From contig JAHPZH010000002.1 in the NCBI GenBank assembly GCA_019058315.1, forward strand, positions 1,339,726-1,403,725: DNA of 64,000 bases, in the 5' to 3' direction. The notes beneath the pieces are model-generated. The model searched no databases and was not told the DNA's origin. It worked only from the letters and a program-made list of their open reading frames with translations. A program made the position numbers and the translations under genes. This stretch comes from Candidatus Helarchaeota archaeon (GTDB lineage Archaea; Asgardarchaeota; Lokiarchaeia; Helarchaeales; RDOG01). Shown here one piece after another: positions 54,444 through 62,625 of this stretch. Positions within the stretch are counted from its first letter, which is position 1. The number at the start of each line of letters is the position of its first letter.

Positions 54444-54980
54444 ATGACAGATATTAATTCAGATATAGAATTAAAAGAACCAATAAAAATGGAAGATGTA
54501 GATCCTGAATTTAAGTATGAAATTGCCGACACTGATGAAGGTAAAACTATCTTATATTGCTATCAATGTGGTACCTGTTCAAGTAGTTGCCAGAGTGCAT
54601 GTGCTGATTTATATCCTCATCAAATAATTCGAATGGCATTACTTGGACTAAAAAAAGAAGTGTTGAATTCAAAATCCATATGGATATGTACAACCTGCTA
54701 TGATTGCATAGAACGCTGTCCACAAGGAGTTGAAGTTGCAAATGTGCTTTTTGCGATTAAAAATATTGCCGTAAAAGAAAACATTATCCCTAAAGGTTTT
54801 AAATTATTTGCAAAAAATATTTTCAGGATGGGTAGGGGCGCTGAAATTACAGATATGCAAGAAGATGAAAGAGATGATTTGGATCTGCCACCAGTTCCAA
54901 AAGTCGATAAAGAAGCCATTAAAAAAATGTTAAAAAAAGTAAATTTTGAGGAAATGATTGAATCTAAAGAAGGAAAATAA
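54444..54980 (+). CDS. hdrC: Heterodisulfide reductase subunit C (HdrC2)
   Basis: A 178-residue paralogue of HdrC1 with the same N-terminal pattern (MEDVDPEFKYEIA) and two cluster motifs: CYQCGTCSSSCQSACADLYP, in which the residue after the fourth Cys is Gln, not Pro, and CTTCYDCIERCPQGVE. It starts at ATG after GGAGG and lies 1 bp from the winged-helix ferredoxin gene and 2 bp from hdrB2. It would connect one of the giant HdrA proteins to HdrB2. Confidence 0.9.
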   Translation: MTDINSDIELKEPIKMEDVDPEFKYEIADTDEGKTILYCYQCGTCSSSCQSACADLYPHQIIRMALLGLKKEVLNSKSIWICTTCYDCIERCPQGVEVANVLFAIKNIAVKENIIPKGFKLFAKNIFRMGRGAEITDMQEDERDDLDLPPVPKVDKEAIKKMLKKVNFEEMIESKEGK

Positions 54981-54982
54981 AA

Positions 54983-55861
54983 ATGAAATATGCTTATTAC
55001 TTAGGTTGCACTGTTCCTGCAAGAGTTAATCAATATGACGCAGCAGTTCGTAAATCTTCTGAAAAATTAGATATTGAGTTAATTGATATAGAAGGGGCAG
55101 GTTGTTGTGGTCCAGTTAACATTAAATCTGTAAATTATAAAGCTTGGATACTATTAGGTGCAAGAAATATCGCCTTAGCTGAAAAAATGGGTTTGGATAT
55201 CGTTACTCTATGTAATGGATGCTATTCAACTATGAAAGAAGTTGATCATTATTTAAAGAATAATGGAACCTTATTAAAAGAAGTTAATGAAATTTTAAAA
55301 GAAGAAAATCTATCATTTTCTGGAAAAATTAAAATTAAACAATATATAGAAATTATTTTGGATTTTGGGCTCGATAAAATCAAACAAAAATTCGTAAAAT
55401 CTTGTGATGGACTTAAAACTGCCGTACATTATGGCTGTCATTTGTTAAAACCCTCTAATGTGGCACAACTAGATAATCCAGAAAGTCCACAAATATTAGA
55501 TCAATTAACAGAGCTTACTGGAGCAAAAAGCATCGACTGGCAATATAAAAATAAATGCTGCGGTGCTCCAGTTTTAGCAATAAATGAAAAACTCGCTTTA
55601 AAAATGATGCATGAAAAATTAATTGGTGCAAAAAACGCTGGAGTAGATTGCTTCGTAACTGTATGCCCCTTTTGTTTTATCGAATTAGATTTAATGCAAC
55701 TTAAGGTGCAAACAGAATTTAAAGAAAAATTTGACATTCCTGTAATTCTATTGCCACAATTGTTTGGATTGGCTATGGGGCTTGAATCTGATGCATTGGG
55801 GCTTGATCTACACCGAATTGAAACTGATATTATTTTAGGATTTTTTAAAAATAAGGATTGA
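54983..55861 (+). CDS. hdrB: Heterodisulfide reductase subunit B (HdrB2)
   Basis: A 292-residue paralogue of HdrB1 with two full CCG domains: LGCTVPARV, AGCCGPVN and CNGCYSTMKE; then HYGCHLLKPSN, NKCCGAPVL and CPFCFIELDL. All ligands for two non-cubane clusters are visible, as in HdrB1. The 40% or so identity to HdrB1 seen by eye suggests an old duplication with a different partner or substrate. It is the last gene of the rightward cluster; the next genes are on the opposite strand and converge on it. Confidence 0.9.
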   Translation: MKYAYYLGCTVPARVNQYDAAVRKSSEKLDIELIDIEGAGCCGPVNIKSVNYKAWILLGARNIALAEKMGLDIVTLCNGCYSTMKEVDHYLKNNGTLLKEVNEILKEENLSFSGKIKIKQYIEIILDFGLDKIKQKFVKSCDGLKTAVHYGCHLLKPSNVAQLDNPESPQILDQLTELTGAKSIDWQYKNKCCGAPVLAINEKLALKMMHEKLIGAKNAGVDCFVTVCPFCFIELDLMQLKVQTEFKEKFDIPVILLPQLFGLAMGLESDALGLDLHRIETDIILGFFKNKD

Positions 55862-55918
55862 ATTTGGAATAAATTTATTTAGAATTAATTTCGTTGACCA
55901 GATGTTTCTCGGTTCTAA

Positions 55919-57052
55919 TCAACGCCAAAGACCGTCAACAAGATTACCATAAATTTGCTGTTCTTTTTCCACTCCATCAATAGAACGAATTCGATTACGA
56001 ACTTTTTTCATCTTAATCGCATTTTCTGGACAATTTGTAGCACAAACGCCACATCCAAGACACAAATCATTGTTTACTATGATTTTTTCGTCATGTTTAG
56101 AAACAGCTTCCATTTGACATTTTTTTACACAAGTTTCACATAAAATACACCGCTCTTGGTCATGTATAGGTGCAAAATTACTTGGGTTAACGTTTTTGAC
56201 ACGAACTTCTTTGGTTGGAATTAAAATACCGCAATGACAAGTACAACAATTACAAAAACCTAGAATTTCGTCATCTCCGCCGGGGATGTTGTGAATTAAA
56301 CCTGCTTCCTCGGTTTTTTTCAGATATTGTATGGTTTCCTCTTTAGTTAAAGGTCTCCCCCAACCTAACTCTAGAAATAATTGTGCTGCTATACCCATAA
56401 AAATGCAGCCCATCTCAGCTGGAGCTTTACTACAAGGATCTCCAGATAATTCTCCCACTAAACGACATGGGCAAGTTACTACAACAAATTTTTCATTTTT
56501 ATTAATAACATTCTCTAAAATTTCATAGGGAAGGACTTGAGATCCGACTTCAACCGATTCATTTATTTCAATAAGTCTATCTTTAGCTTCATACGAAAGT
56601 ATAGTAGTGAAATTCAAATTTTCCCAATCTTTTGCTCTTTGTTTTAACACTTCTTTTGTTTGAAATGCAACTGGGTGCTTGAGTATATATCGGAAAGCTT
56701 TAGCAGCATTTCTAAGATTCTCTTCTGTGTCTTGTTTTGCCCAAAAATAAGCTTCTAATAAATGCGGGAATAAAGGCACTAATCCATATTTAGCACCAAA
56801 TTTTGCTATAGTTTTCTTTTTTGCAGCTTTTAACAAAATTTCTTTTATATGACTTTTAGGTTTTCCTGTTATTTTAACTAATTCTTTTACAGAAATGGAT
56901 TGCCCAACATCTGGAAAATGAGCAAGAATCTCTATATCCTCTTTATTCCAAAAAAGTTTCATTAATTCATAAGTTTTTTCGTGTTTATCTGCGCTATATG
57001 GTCCCAGAGTTAGCTTTTGTCTCACAATTTCGTAAGGATCAGTTTCAGACAT
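55919..57052 (-). CDS. Winged-helix, Cys-rich and 2[4Fe-4S] protein, paralogue 1
   Basis: A 377-residue protein. Residues ~35-95 look like a winged helix (DIEILAHFPDVGQSISVKEL, GKPKSHIKEILLKAAKKKTI). The middle has a Cys-rich segment at 194-216 (CPCRLVGELSGDPC, then GC) and FCNCCTCHCGIL at 267-276. The C-terminus has a dicluster ferredoxin: CILCETCVKKCQ and CLGCGVCATNCPENAI. The family is seen as uncharacterised 4Fe-4S proteins; I do not know its function. It is one of a tandem pair between hdrB2 and the 4-hydroxybutyryl-CoA dehydratase gene, on the dehydratase strand. Confidence 0.72.
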   Translation of the reverse strand: MSETDPYEIVRQKLTLGPYSADKHEKTYELMKLFWNKEDIEILAHFPDVGQSISVKELVKITGKPKSHIKEILLKAAKKKTIAKFGAKYGLVPLFPHLLEAYFWAKQDTEENLRNAAKAFRYILKHPVAFQTKEVLKQRAKDWENLNFTTILSYEAKDRLIEINESVEVGSQVLPYEILENVINKNEKFVVVTCPCRLVGELSGDPCSKAPAEMGCIFMGIAAQLFLELGWGRPLTKEETIQYLKKTEEAGLIHNIPGGDDEILGFCNCCTCHCGILIPTKEVRVKNVNPSNFAPIHDQERCILCETCVKKCQMEAVSKHDEKIIVNNDLCLGCGVCATNCPENAIKMKKVRNRIRSIDGVEKEQQIYGNLVDGLWR

Positions 57053-57126
57053 ATAAAAACCAACATCATTTATTAATTTTTAAAATTCTCAATTTAAAAA
57101 AGCATCTGATCTTCAAGAGTAACTAA

Positions 57127-58260
57127 TTAACTCATAAGGCCTCCAACAAGGCGATCAAAAATTTTTTCCTCTTCTTTCACATTCTTTACAGATCGGGGTT
57201 TATTTCGGACTTTTTGCATCTTAATAGCATTTTCTGGACAGTTTATAGCACAAACACCACAACCAAGACATAAATCGTAATTTACTATGATTTTTCCATT
57301 TTGTTGAGAAATAGCTTCCATTGGACATATTTTTATACAGTTCTTACATAAAGCACATCGCTCTTGGTTATGTATAGGTGTAAAATTGCTTGGATTGACG
57401 TTCTTGATTCCAAATTCTTTGGTCGGATGTAAAAGACCGCAATGACAAGAACAACAATTACAAAAACCCAGGATTTCAGGACTGTTGCTTGGAAGGTTGT
57501 GAACTAAACCTGCTTCCTCGGTTTTTTTCAGATATTCTAGTGCCTCTTCTCTATTTAAAGGTCTTCCCCAACCTAATTCTACAAATAATTGTGCTGCTAT
57601 TCCTATAATAAAGCAACCCATCTCTGATGTAGCTTTACTACAGGGCTCCCCTGATAATTCTCCTACTAAACGACATGGACAAGTGACTACAGCAAACTTA
57701 TCATTTTTATCAATAACATTTTTTAAGGTTTCATAGGGAAGGACTCGAGATTGGACATTAACCGATTCATTTATTTCAATAAGCCTATCTTTAGCTTCAT
57801 ATGGAAGGATAGGAGTTAAATTCATATCTTCATATCCTTCTGCTCTTTTTTCTAATACTTCTTTTGTTTGAAATGCAAATGGGTTTGTAAACATATAACG
57901 GAAAATTTTGGCAGCGTTTTTAAGATTTTCTTTAGTATCTTTTCTTGCCCATACATAAACTTCTAATAAACCTGGGAATAAAGGAATAAATCCATATTTA
58001 TTTCCAACTCTTGTTATGGTTTTCTTTTCTGCTGCATTCTTTAAAATTTTTTTAATGTGACTTTTTGATTTTCCTGTTTTTTCTATTAATTTTTTTATAG
58101 AAATAGTTTTACCTATATTCGGGAAGTGAGTAAGAATTTCTATATCCTCTTCATTCCAAAAAATTTTAAGTAGTTCATATGTTTTTTCGTGTTTATCTGC
58201 AGCATATGGTCCATAAGTTAGTTTTTGCCGTACAATTTCATAATAATCATTATCAGTCAT
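57127..58260 (-). CDS. Winged-helix, Cys-rich and 2[4Fe-4S] protein, paralogue 2
   Basis: A second 377-residue copy, highly similar along its whole length to the neighbouring paralogue (about two-thirds identical by eye) and separated from it by 74 bp. It keeps the N-terminal winged-helix pattern (IEILTHFPNIGKTISIKKL), CPCRLVGELSGEPC, FCNCCSCHCGLL and both ferredoxin motifs (CALCKNCIKICP, CLGCGVCAINCPENAI). Its first ferredoxin motif has the standard Cys-Pro, whereas the other copy has Cys-Gln. It is 77 bp downstream of the dehydratase gene in transcription. A redox-sensing or electron-transfer role for C4 acyl-CoA metabolism is inferred only from context. Confidence 0.72.
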   Translation of the reverse strand: MTDNDYYEIVRQKLTYGPYAADKHEKTYELLKIFWNEEDIEILTHFPNIGKTISIKKLIEKTGKSKSHIKKILKNAAEKKTITRVGNKYGFIPLFPGLLEVYVWARKDTKENLKNAAKIFRYMFTNPFAFQTKEVLEKRAEGYEDMNLTPILPYEAKDRLIEINESVNVQSRVLPYETLKNVIDKNDKFAVVTCPCRLVGELSGEPCSKATSEMGCFIIGIAAQLFVELGWGRPLNREEALEYLKKTEEAGLVHNLPSNSPEILGFCNCCSCHCGLLHPTKEFGIKNVNPSNFTPIHNQERCALCKNCIKICPMEAISQQNGKIIVNYDLCLGCGVCAINCPENAIKMQKVRNKPRSVKNVKEEEKIFDRLVGGLMS

Positions 58261-58337
58261 ATAAAACCATCATATCAAATATGATATTTTTAGATTTTTT
58301 AACAAATTTAGGATAATTCGCTTCTTTGGTTGGTATT

Positions 58338-59801
58338 TCAATCCTCATTAATTTGCGCTAATGATTTAGCCAATTTTTTCTTCTCTTCTAAGTTAGCTAA
58401 ACGACTAATCATAATTCTCTGAGCTTGGGGAGAACCAGCACCATGCATTGATTCAGTCAAGTAACCAACTGCTGCTCGACCAATAACCAAATTCTCAACT
58501 AAACGCATTATCTTTATTCGGTTTACAGTATCAATCCCTTCTGCTCCAGCTAAATACTTTTCAATAATTTTTCTAGTTTCGGGATTCTTTAATTCCTTTG
58601 CGCTTGGACAAGTAACAAACAATCCACCCGCAATATCCTGAAGAAGTCTGGCGATTTCAAATGGAAATCGAGTTACATTCTGTTTGCAAACATTTGCTAA
58701 CATTATATCTATTAGATAATTTCCTGACGGTGTTTTTTCTCCACAAGCAGAACAAGCCATACCGCAAGAGTACAGTGTTTCATTTAAATGAATCATTTCT
58801 GTTATTTTATCTCTAATATGTGAAGCTTTTTCAACTCCATTATATTCTGCAGCCGTTGCAGCGGCACCAATCAAGACATCCCCAACACCAACTTTACATC
58901 CTCCATAACTCTGGCGATGATAACCTGCAAAAGATGCAACTAGCCTTCCACAGAAATCAGTTTCTCCATTCATAAATACTCGTTCATTTGGAACAAAAAC
59001 ATCATCAAAAACTACTAAACATTCTTGTCCCCCAAATTGATTACCACAATCAATCCTTCCTTCTTCACACTGATCTAGCCAGCGTAAATCACAAGATTGT
59101 CTACCATAATAATAAGAAACTCCTTCAGCATCTGCAGAAATTGCACAGCAAATGGTAAAACTCTTTTCTTCGTTTCTCATTGTTAAAGTTGGCATAACTA
59201 GGTGTTCATGAGAATTGACTGCACCCGTCTGGTGGGCCTTGGCTCCTCGAACAATAACTCCATCTTCTTTTCTTTCCACTAAATGAAAAAAAACATCTTT
59301 ATCCTTTTGTTGGGACGGCCGTTTTCCTCGATCACCTTTAGGATCCGTCATGCAACCGTCAATAACAAAATCTTTGTCTTGTACCATTTTAACATATTCT
59401 TTGAACCGTTGGTGATAGTTTGTATTGTATTTCTTATCAATATCAAAAGAAGTCAAGTAAACTGCATTTAATGCATCCATACCAACACAGCGTTGGAAAC
59501 AAGTTCCGCATTTTTGTCCTAAAAGCCTAAGCATTTTTACCTTTTTCATGAGATCTTCTGTACTTTGATGAATATGACAAAATCTATTAATTGTGTTTCC
59601 AGTTAATGAGGATTTGGTTGTCATTAAATCCTTATATTTTGGATCTTGTGCCAACTCATAGGTAAGAGCCACTGAATTAATTGATGACCTGATAATTGGA
59701 TGTTCCACGGGATTTTCAATTTTTTCACCCAGTAAATAAATTTTAAGTGGTTTTCTTTCGCTTAAACTTTCTCGATATTCTTTACCCGTCATTAATGTCA
59801 T
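58338..59801 (-). CDS. 4-hydroxybutyryl-CoA dehydratase/vinylacetyl-CoA isomerase family protein
   Basis: A 487-residue flavin and [4Fe-4S] enzyme of the 4-hydroxyphenylacetate 3-hydroxylase fold. It would convert 4-hydroxybutyryl-CoA to crotonyl-CoA by a radical dehydration. By alignment to the clostridial enzyme (Cys99, Cys103, His292, Cys299), the ligands here are Cys101 and Cys105 in KCGTCFQRCVG, and His295 and Cys302 in YHRQSYGGCKVG, all present. The neighbouring iron alcohol dehydrogenase, crotonases and SDR could extend the C4 pathway. The upstream context is a lone promoter; downstream are two winged-helix/ferredoxin paralogues. An aromatic hydroxylase is ruled out by the cluster ligands. 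Confidence 0.88.
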   Translation of the reverse strand: MTLMTGKEYRESLSERKPLKIYLLGEKIENPVEHPIIRSSINSVALTYELAQDPKYKDLMTTKSSLTGNTINRFCHIHQSTEDLMKKVKMLRLLGQKCGTCFQRCVGMDALNAVYLTSFDIDKKYNTNYHQRFKEYVKMVQDKDFVIDGCMTDPKGDRGKRPSQQKDKDVFFHLVERKEDGVIVRGAKAHQTGAVNSHEHLVMPTLTMRNEEKSFTICCAISADAEGVSYYYGRQSCDLRWLDQCEEGRIDCGNQFGGQECLVVFDDVFVPNERVFMNGETDFCGRLVASFAGYHRQSYGGCKVGVGDVLIGAAATAAEYNGVEKASHIRDKITEMIHLNETLYSCGMACSACGEKTPSGNYLIDIMLANVCKQNVTRFPFEIARLLQDIAGGLFVTCPSAKELKNPETRKIIEKYLAGAEGIDTVNRIKIMRLVENLVIGRAAVGYLTESMHGAGSPQAQRIMISRLANLEEKKKLAKSLAQINED

Positions 59802-59967
59802 TTATTATTACATCCTTTCAAATTATATCCTAAAAAAAGTAAAGTTGTTAATCAGAATTAAAATAATATTATATAATAATAAATACTGTTTAATTAACAT
59901 AAAAATTACTGGATTGAAATTGAGGAGCGTTAAATACTTAAAAAAATATTAAATGGAGTTAAATTAA

Positions 59968-60141
59968 ATGGAATCAGAGTATTTGGAAGAAATTAAAGAC
60001 AAAATCGAGAAGTTAGAGGATAATCAGAATAAAATCAAAAATGCTTTAAATAAATTGAATTCAAACTTGAATGTAATTTTCAAGGATGTAAGATGGCTCT
60101 GCCGTAATGTCCGTACTTCATTGGAGAGAAGTTATCCTTAA
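59968..60141 (+). CDS. Small coiled-coil protein, KDVRWLC family copy 1
   Basis: This 57-residue ORF is below the track's length limit. It starts at ATG 59968 (ESEYLEEIKDKIEKLEDNQN) and ends SLERSYP. It shares the core KIKNALNKLNSNLNVIFKDV with the ORFs at 61765 and 61998, then the motif RWLC. An upstream ATGGAGTTAAAT also occurs before copy 2. The N-terminal 35 residues have heptad character; the end of the core has one conserved Cys. The three copies flank the sulfatase gene. Function unknown. Confidence 0.7.
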   Translation: MESEYLEEIKDKIEKLEDNQNKIKNALNKLNSNLNVIFKDVRWLCRNVRTSLERSYP

Positions 60142-60174
60142 AATTAATTTGAGATTTTTATTTTAAAAATTATT

Positions 60175-61677
60175 TTAAGCGATTTTCAACTTCCTAATCT
60201 TAATCATATGTTTTTCAACGCGATCCCCTGTTTTTTGCCTCCAATTCTTTAGACGAGTCTTCATATCCGAAAGTATTTGTGCATGGCTATTATCAAATAT
60301 CAAATTTTTCAATTCATAAGGGTCTTCTTTCAGATCATAAAGTTCATCCATATCACCGTCGTTCCAAACATATTTATAACGATCTGTAACTATCAAACGC
60401 CCTAAATGACTAACTACGTGTCCATGGGTTTCACACATCAAATCCTCACGCCATTTATTTACTTGCTGTGAACATAATGGAAGCAAACTTTGACCATCAA
60501 TTGGTTCATTAAAAGCGGTTCCAGCAACATCAAGAAACGTCGGAGCTAAATCAATATTGCTCACAAGTTCTTCGGACTTTTGACCCGCAGGTATTCTACC
60601 TGGATATCGGATCGCCATAGGAACTCGAACCATCTCCTCAGGCATATAGTAAGCTTTATCAAAATGCCCCCCATGACAAGCAAGAGCATCGCCATGATCA
60701 GACGCCCAAACTATTAAAGTATTTTCCGCTAATCCTAGCTCTTCTAGCGTATTGAGAATCTTCCCACCCGCCTGATCAATTAATGTTATTTGTGCATAAT
60801 TATAGGCTAATACTTTCTGCCATTCAGACCAAGGCAAGGGGTTTGGATGAATTAATTTACCATTTTTACTTATGGGATAATTAATATCAACTTTGTAAAT
60901 ATCGGGTTTATTTTTTAAATCATCTTGAAAACTGGGATACTCAGGAATGTCTGTTGGCTTATACATATCTAGAAACTCCTGAGTGGCATAATAAGGCTGG
61001 TGTGGACCCCAAAAATCTACTCGTAAATGAAATGGATGATTATTTTCCGTATTCGCTAGTTCCTTTAATTTATCGCAAGCTAAATTTGCTAGAAAAAAGG
61101 CTTCGTGGGTTTCTTTTGGTGTGGTCATAATACCAGTTGCATGCTCATTACACCAATCACCTTTTGGGCTAAAAAGTTCTCCCTCTTTTAAATTAAGCAT
61201 TTTTGCCCACGGTTTAATCATAAAATTACGCTGAATTCGTACCTGAAAATGAGGTAGATTATTCTTTTTTATATACTCCTTATATTCCGGTTTTGTATAA
61301 GGATTATTATAACTGGGATAACTGAATCCTTCACAATATTGCTCTTTAGCTGTTTTCGGTCCAGCATGCCACTTTCCAAAATAATAATTCTTATATCCTG
61401 CCTCTGCAAGTTTGGCTAGATAAGTTTCCCTATCAAAACGGTGTTTTGTATCATTTTTTATCTCACGATGATTATGTGGGAATAAACCCGTAAGCATGGT
61501 ACGCCTTGCAGGACTACAGAGAGGACAAGCAGTATATGAACGAACAAATTCTATTCCTCCAGCGGCAAGCTTTTCAAAATTAGGGCGCTGAATTTTTGGA
61601 CCACCTGCCATTTCTCCATGCCCATAATAGGATTGATGGTCATTCAACAAAAAAATAATATTAGGTTTTTCAGTCAT
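60175..61677 (-). CDS. Type I sulfatase
   Basis: A 500-residue alkaline-phosphatase-fold sulfatase. The formylglycine motif is CSPARRTMLTG, Cys54, matching C-x-P-x-R, so activation by a formylglycine-generating enzyme is expected; none is in the window. Metal ligands in the N-terminal FLLNDHQ and the central ASDHGDALACHGGHFDK block, and the family segment YFGKWHAG, are visible. There is no clear signal peptide, so it may be cytoplasmic or exported by another route. Substrates of the family are sulfate esters of sugars or aromatics. Sulfatases are uncommon in archaea, so lateral transfer is possible. Confidence 0.88.
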   Translation of the reverse strand: MTEKPNIIFLLNDHQSYYGHGEMAGGPKIQRPNFEKLAAGGIEFVRSYTACPLCSPARRTMLTGLFPHNHREIKNDTKHRFDRETYLAKLAEAGYKNYYFGKWHAGPKTAKEQYCEGFSYPSYNNPYTKPEYKEYIKKNNLPHFQVRIQRNFMIKPWAKMLNLKEGELFSPKGDWCNEHATGIMTTPKETHEAFFLANLACDKLKELANTENNHPFHLRVDFWGPHQPYYATQEFLDMYKPTDIPEYPSFQDDLKNKPDIYKVDINYPISKNGKLIHPNPLPWSEWQKVLAYNYAQITLIDQAGGKILNTLEELGLAENTLIVWASDHGDALACHGGHFDKAYYMPEEMVRVPMAIRYPGRIPAGQKSEELVSNIDLAPTFLDVAGTAFNEPIDGQSLLPLCSQQVNKWREDLMCETHGHVVSHLGRLIVTDRYKYVWNDGDMDELYDLKEDPYELKNLIFDNSHAQILSDMKTRLKNWRQKTGDRVEKHMIKIRKLKIA

Positions 61678-61764
61678 AATATCTACCTCATAAAATAGTC
61701 AGAGTCATAAATAATTAATAATATATCATATCAATTTGTTTTTCATTAAATGGAGTTAAATAAA

Positions 61765-61941
61765 ATGGAATTAAATATGGAAGAAATTAATAACAAATTT
61801 AAAAAATTAGAGGAAAACCAAATAAAAATCAAAAATGCTCTTGAAAAATTAAACTCAAACTTGAATATAATTTTTAAAGATGTAAGATGGCTCTGTAGCT
61901 GTGTGCAAATTAATAGAAAAGCGAGGAAATATCCTCCTTAA
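61765..61941 (+). CDS. Small coiled-coil protein, KDVRWLC family copy 2
   Basis: The track starts at ATG 61750, but the in-frame ATG at 61765 (ELNMEEINNKFKKLEENQIK) matches the position of the copy 1 start better. It shares KNALEKLNSNLNIIFKDVRW with the other copies and ends LCSCVQINRKARKYPP. The 57-58 residue coiled-coil protein is 57 bp from copy 3 and is divergent from the sulfatase gene. Unknown function; conserved Lys and Trp/Cys suggest a shared interaction surface. Confidence 0.7.
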   Translation: MELNMEEINNKFKKLEENQIKIKNALEKLNSNLNIIFKDVRWLCSCVQINRKARKYPP

Positions 61942-61997
61942 AATTTTTCAAATGTGAGATTCTTAATATTAAAATTAATAGAAAGGGGTAAAATAAA

Positions 61998-62198
61998 ATG
62001 GAACTTGAAATTTTGAAAGAAATTGAAAATAAAATTCTAAAATTAGAAGAGAATGAAAAAGAATTATTTAATAATCAAAATAAAATCAAAAAAGCTCTTG
62101 AAAAATTAAATTCAAACTTGAATATAGTTTTTAAAGATGTAAGATGGCTTTGTCATGTTTATAGTATGGCTCATGGAAGTAAATATGTCCCGAAATAA
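61998..62198 (+). CDS. Small coiled-coil protein, KDVRWLC family copy 3
   Basis: A 66-residue protein starting at ATG 61998 after an AAAGGGGT site. The beginning (ELEILKEIENKILKLEENEK) has regular Leu/Ile heptads, followed by the core KKALEKLNSNLNIVFKDVRW and the tail LCHVYSMAHGSKYVPK. It is slightly longer than the other two because of an extra heptad. Nothing identifies a domain beyond the coiled coil. Confidence 0.72.
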   Translation: MELEILKEIENKILKLEENEKELFNNQNKIKKALEKLNSNLNIVFKDVRWLCHVYSMAHGSKYVPK

Positions 62199-62625
62199 AA
62201 TAAAAAAAGAATTTTTTTTAAAATAAAAAATAACAAATTTTAATATTCCTTTGGCATGTCCTTAAGTTACGATTGAGTAAAGACCATCTATACAAACATA
62301 TTTTTCTCCGATAATCAGTACCAGCTTAATGAAATATCTAAAGACTCAAAACATTGAAATCTTCCAAACCAAAATTAAAGAATTCTATCAAAAAGAAATA
62401 ATGTAAGAGATTTATTCTCAATTCTCTATTTTTATTTATTGGACAATACCTTTTTTTTGCTATAAATTTAAAGTCATGATCCGGTAAGTAATAATAGAAT
62501 ATTTAAAGAACTACTATCTATTTAAAAAATAATCGAAAAATACTTAATCTGGATATTTAATATCTATTTTTTAAAGGTATTAATAAACTGGATTTTTATA
62601 GAAAAATTCAAAGCTGGGAATATAA
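62199..62625. other. Intergenic region without a recognisable gene
   Basis: This 427-bp AT-rich stretch separates the third small coiled-coil gene from the repeat-protein gene. I see only short ORFs, including a 25-residue one from about 62331 (KYLKTQNIEIFQTKIKEFYQ) that lacks a ribosome-binding site. No tRNA, repeat or strong palindrome was noticed. A promoter for the repeat protein is expected near 62560-62600 but no clear TATA box stands out from the background. Confidence 0.6.

Noticed and set aside
36524-55861. Methanogenic CoM-S-S-CoB heterodisulfide reductase
   Set aside because: No mcr or other methanogenesis-specific gene is seen in the window, and the sulfur-carrier neighbours point to another substrate. 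Whole-genome search would settle it.
62331-62405. Possible 25-residue ORF or transposase remnant
   Set aside because: Too short, no ribosome-binding site and no recognisable domain.
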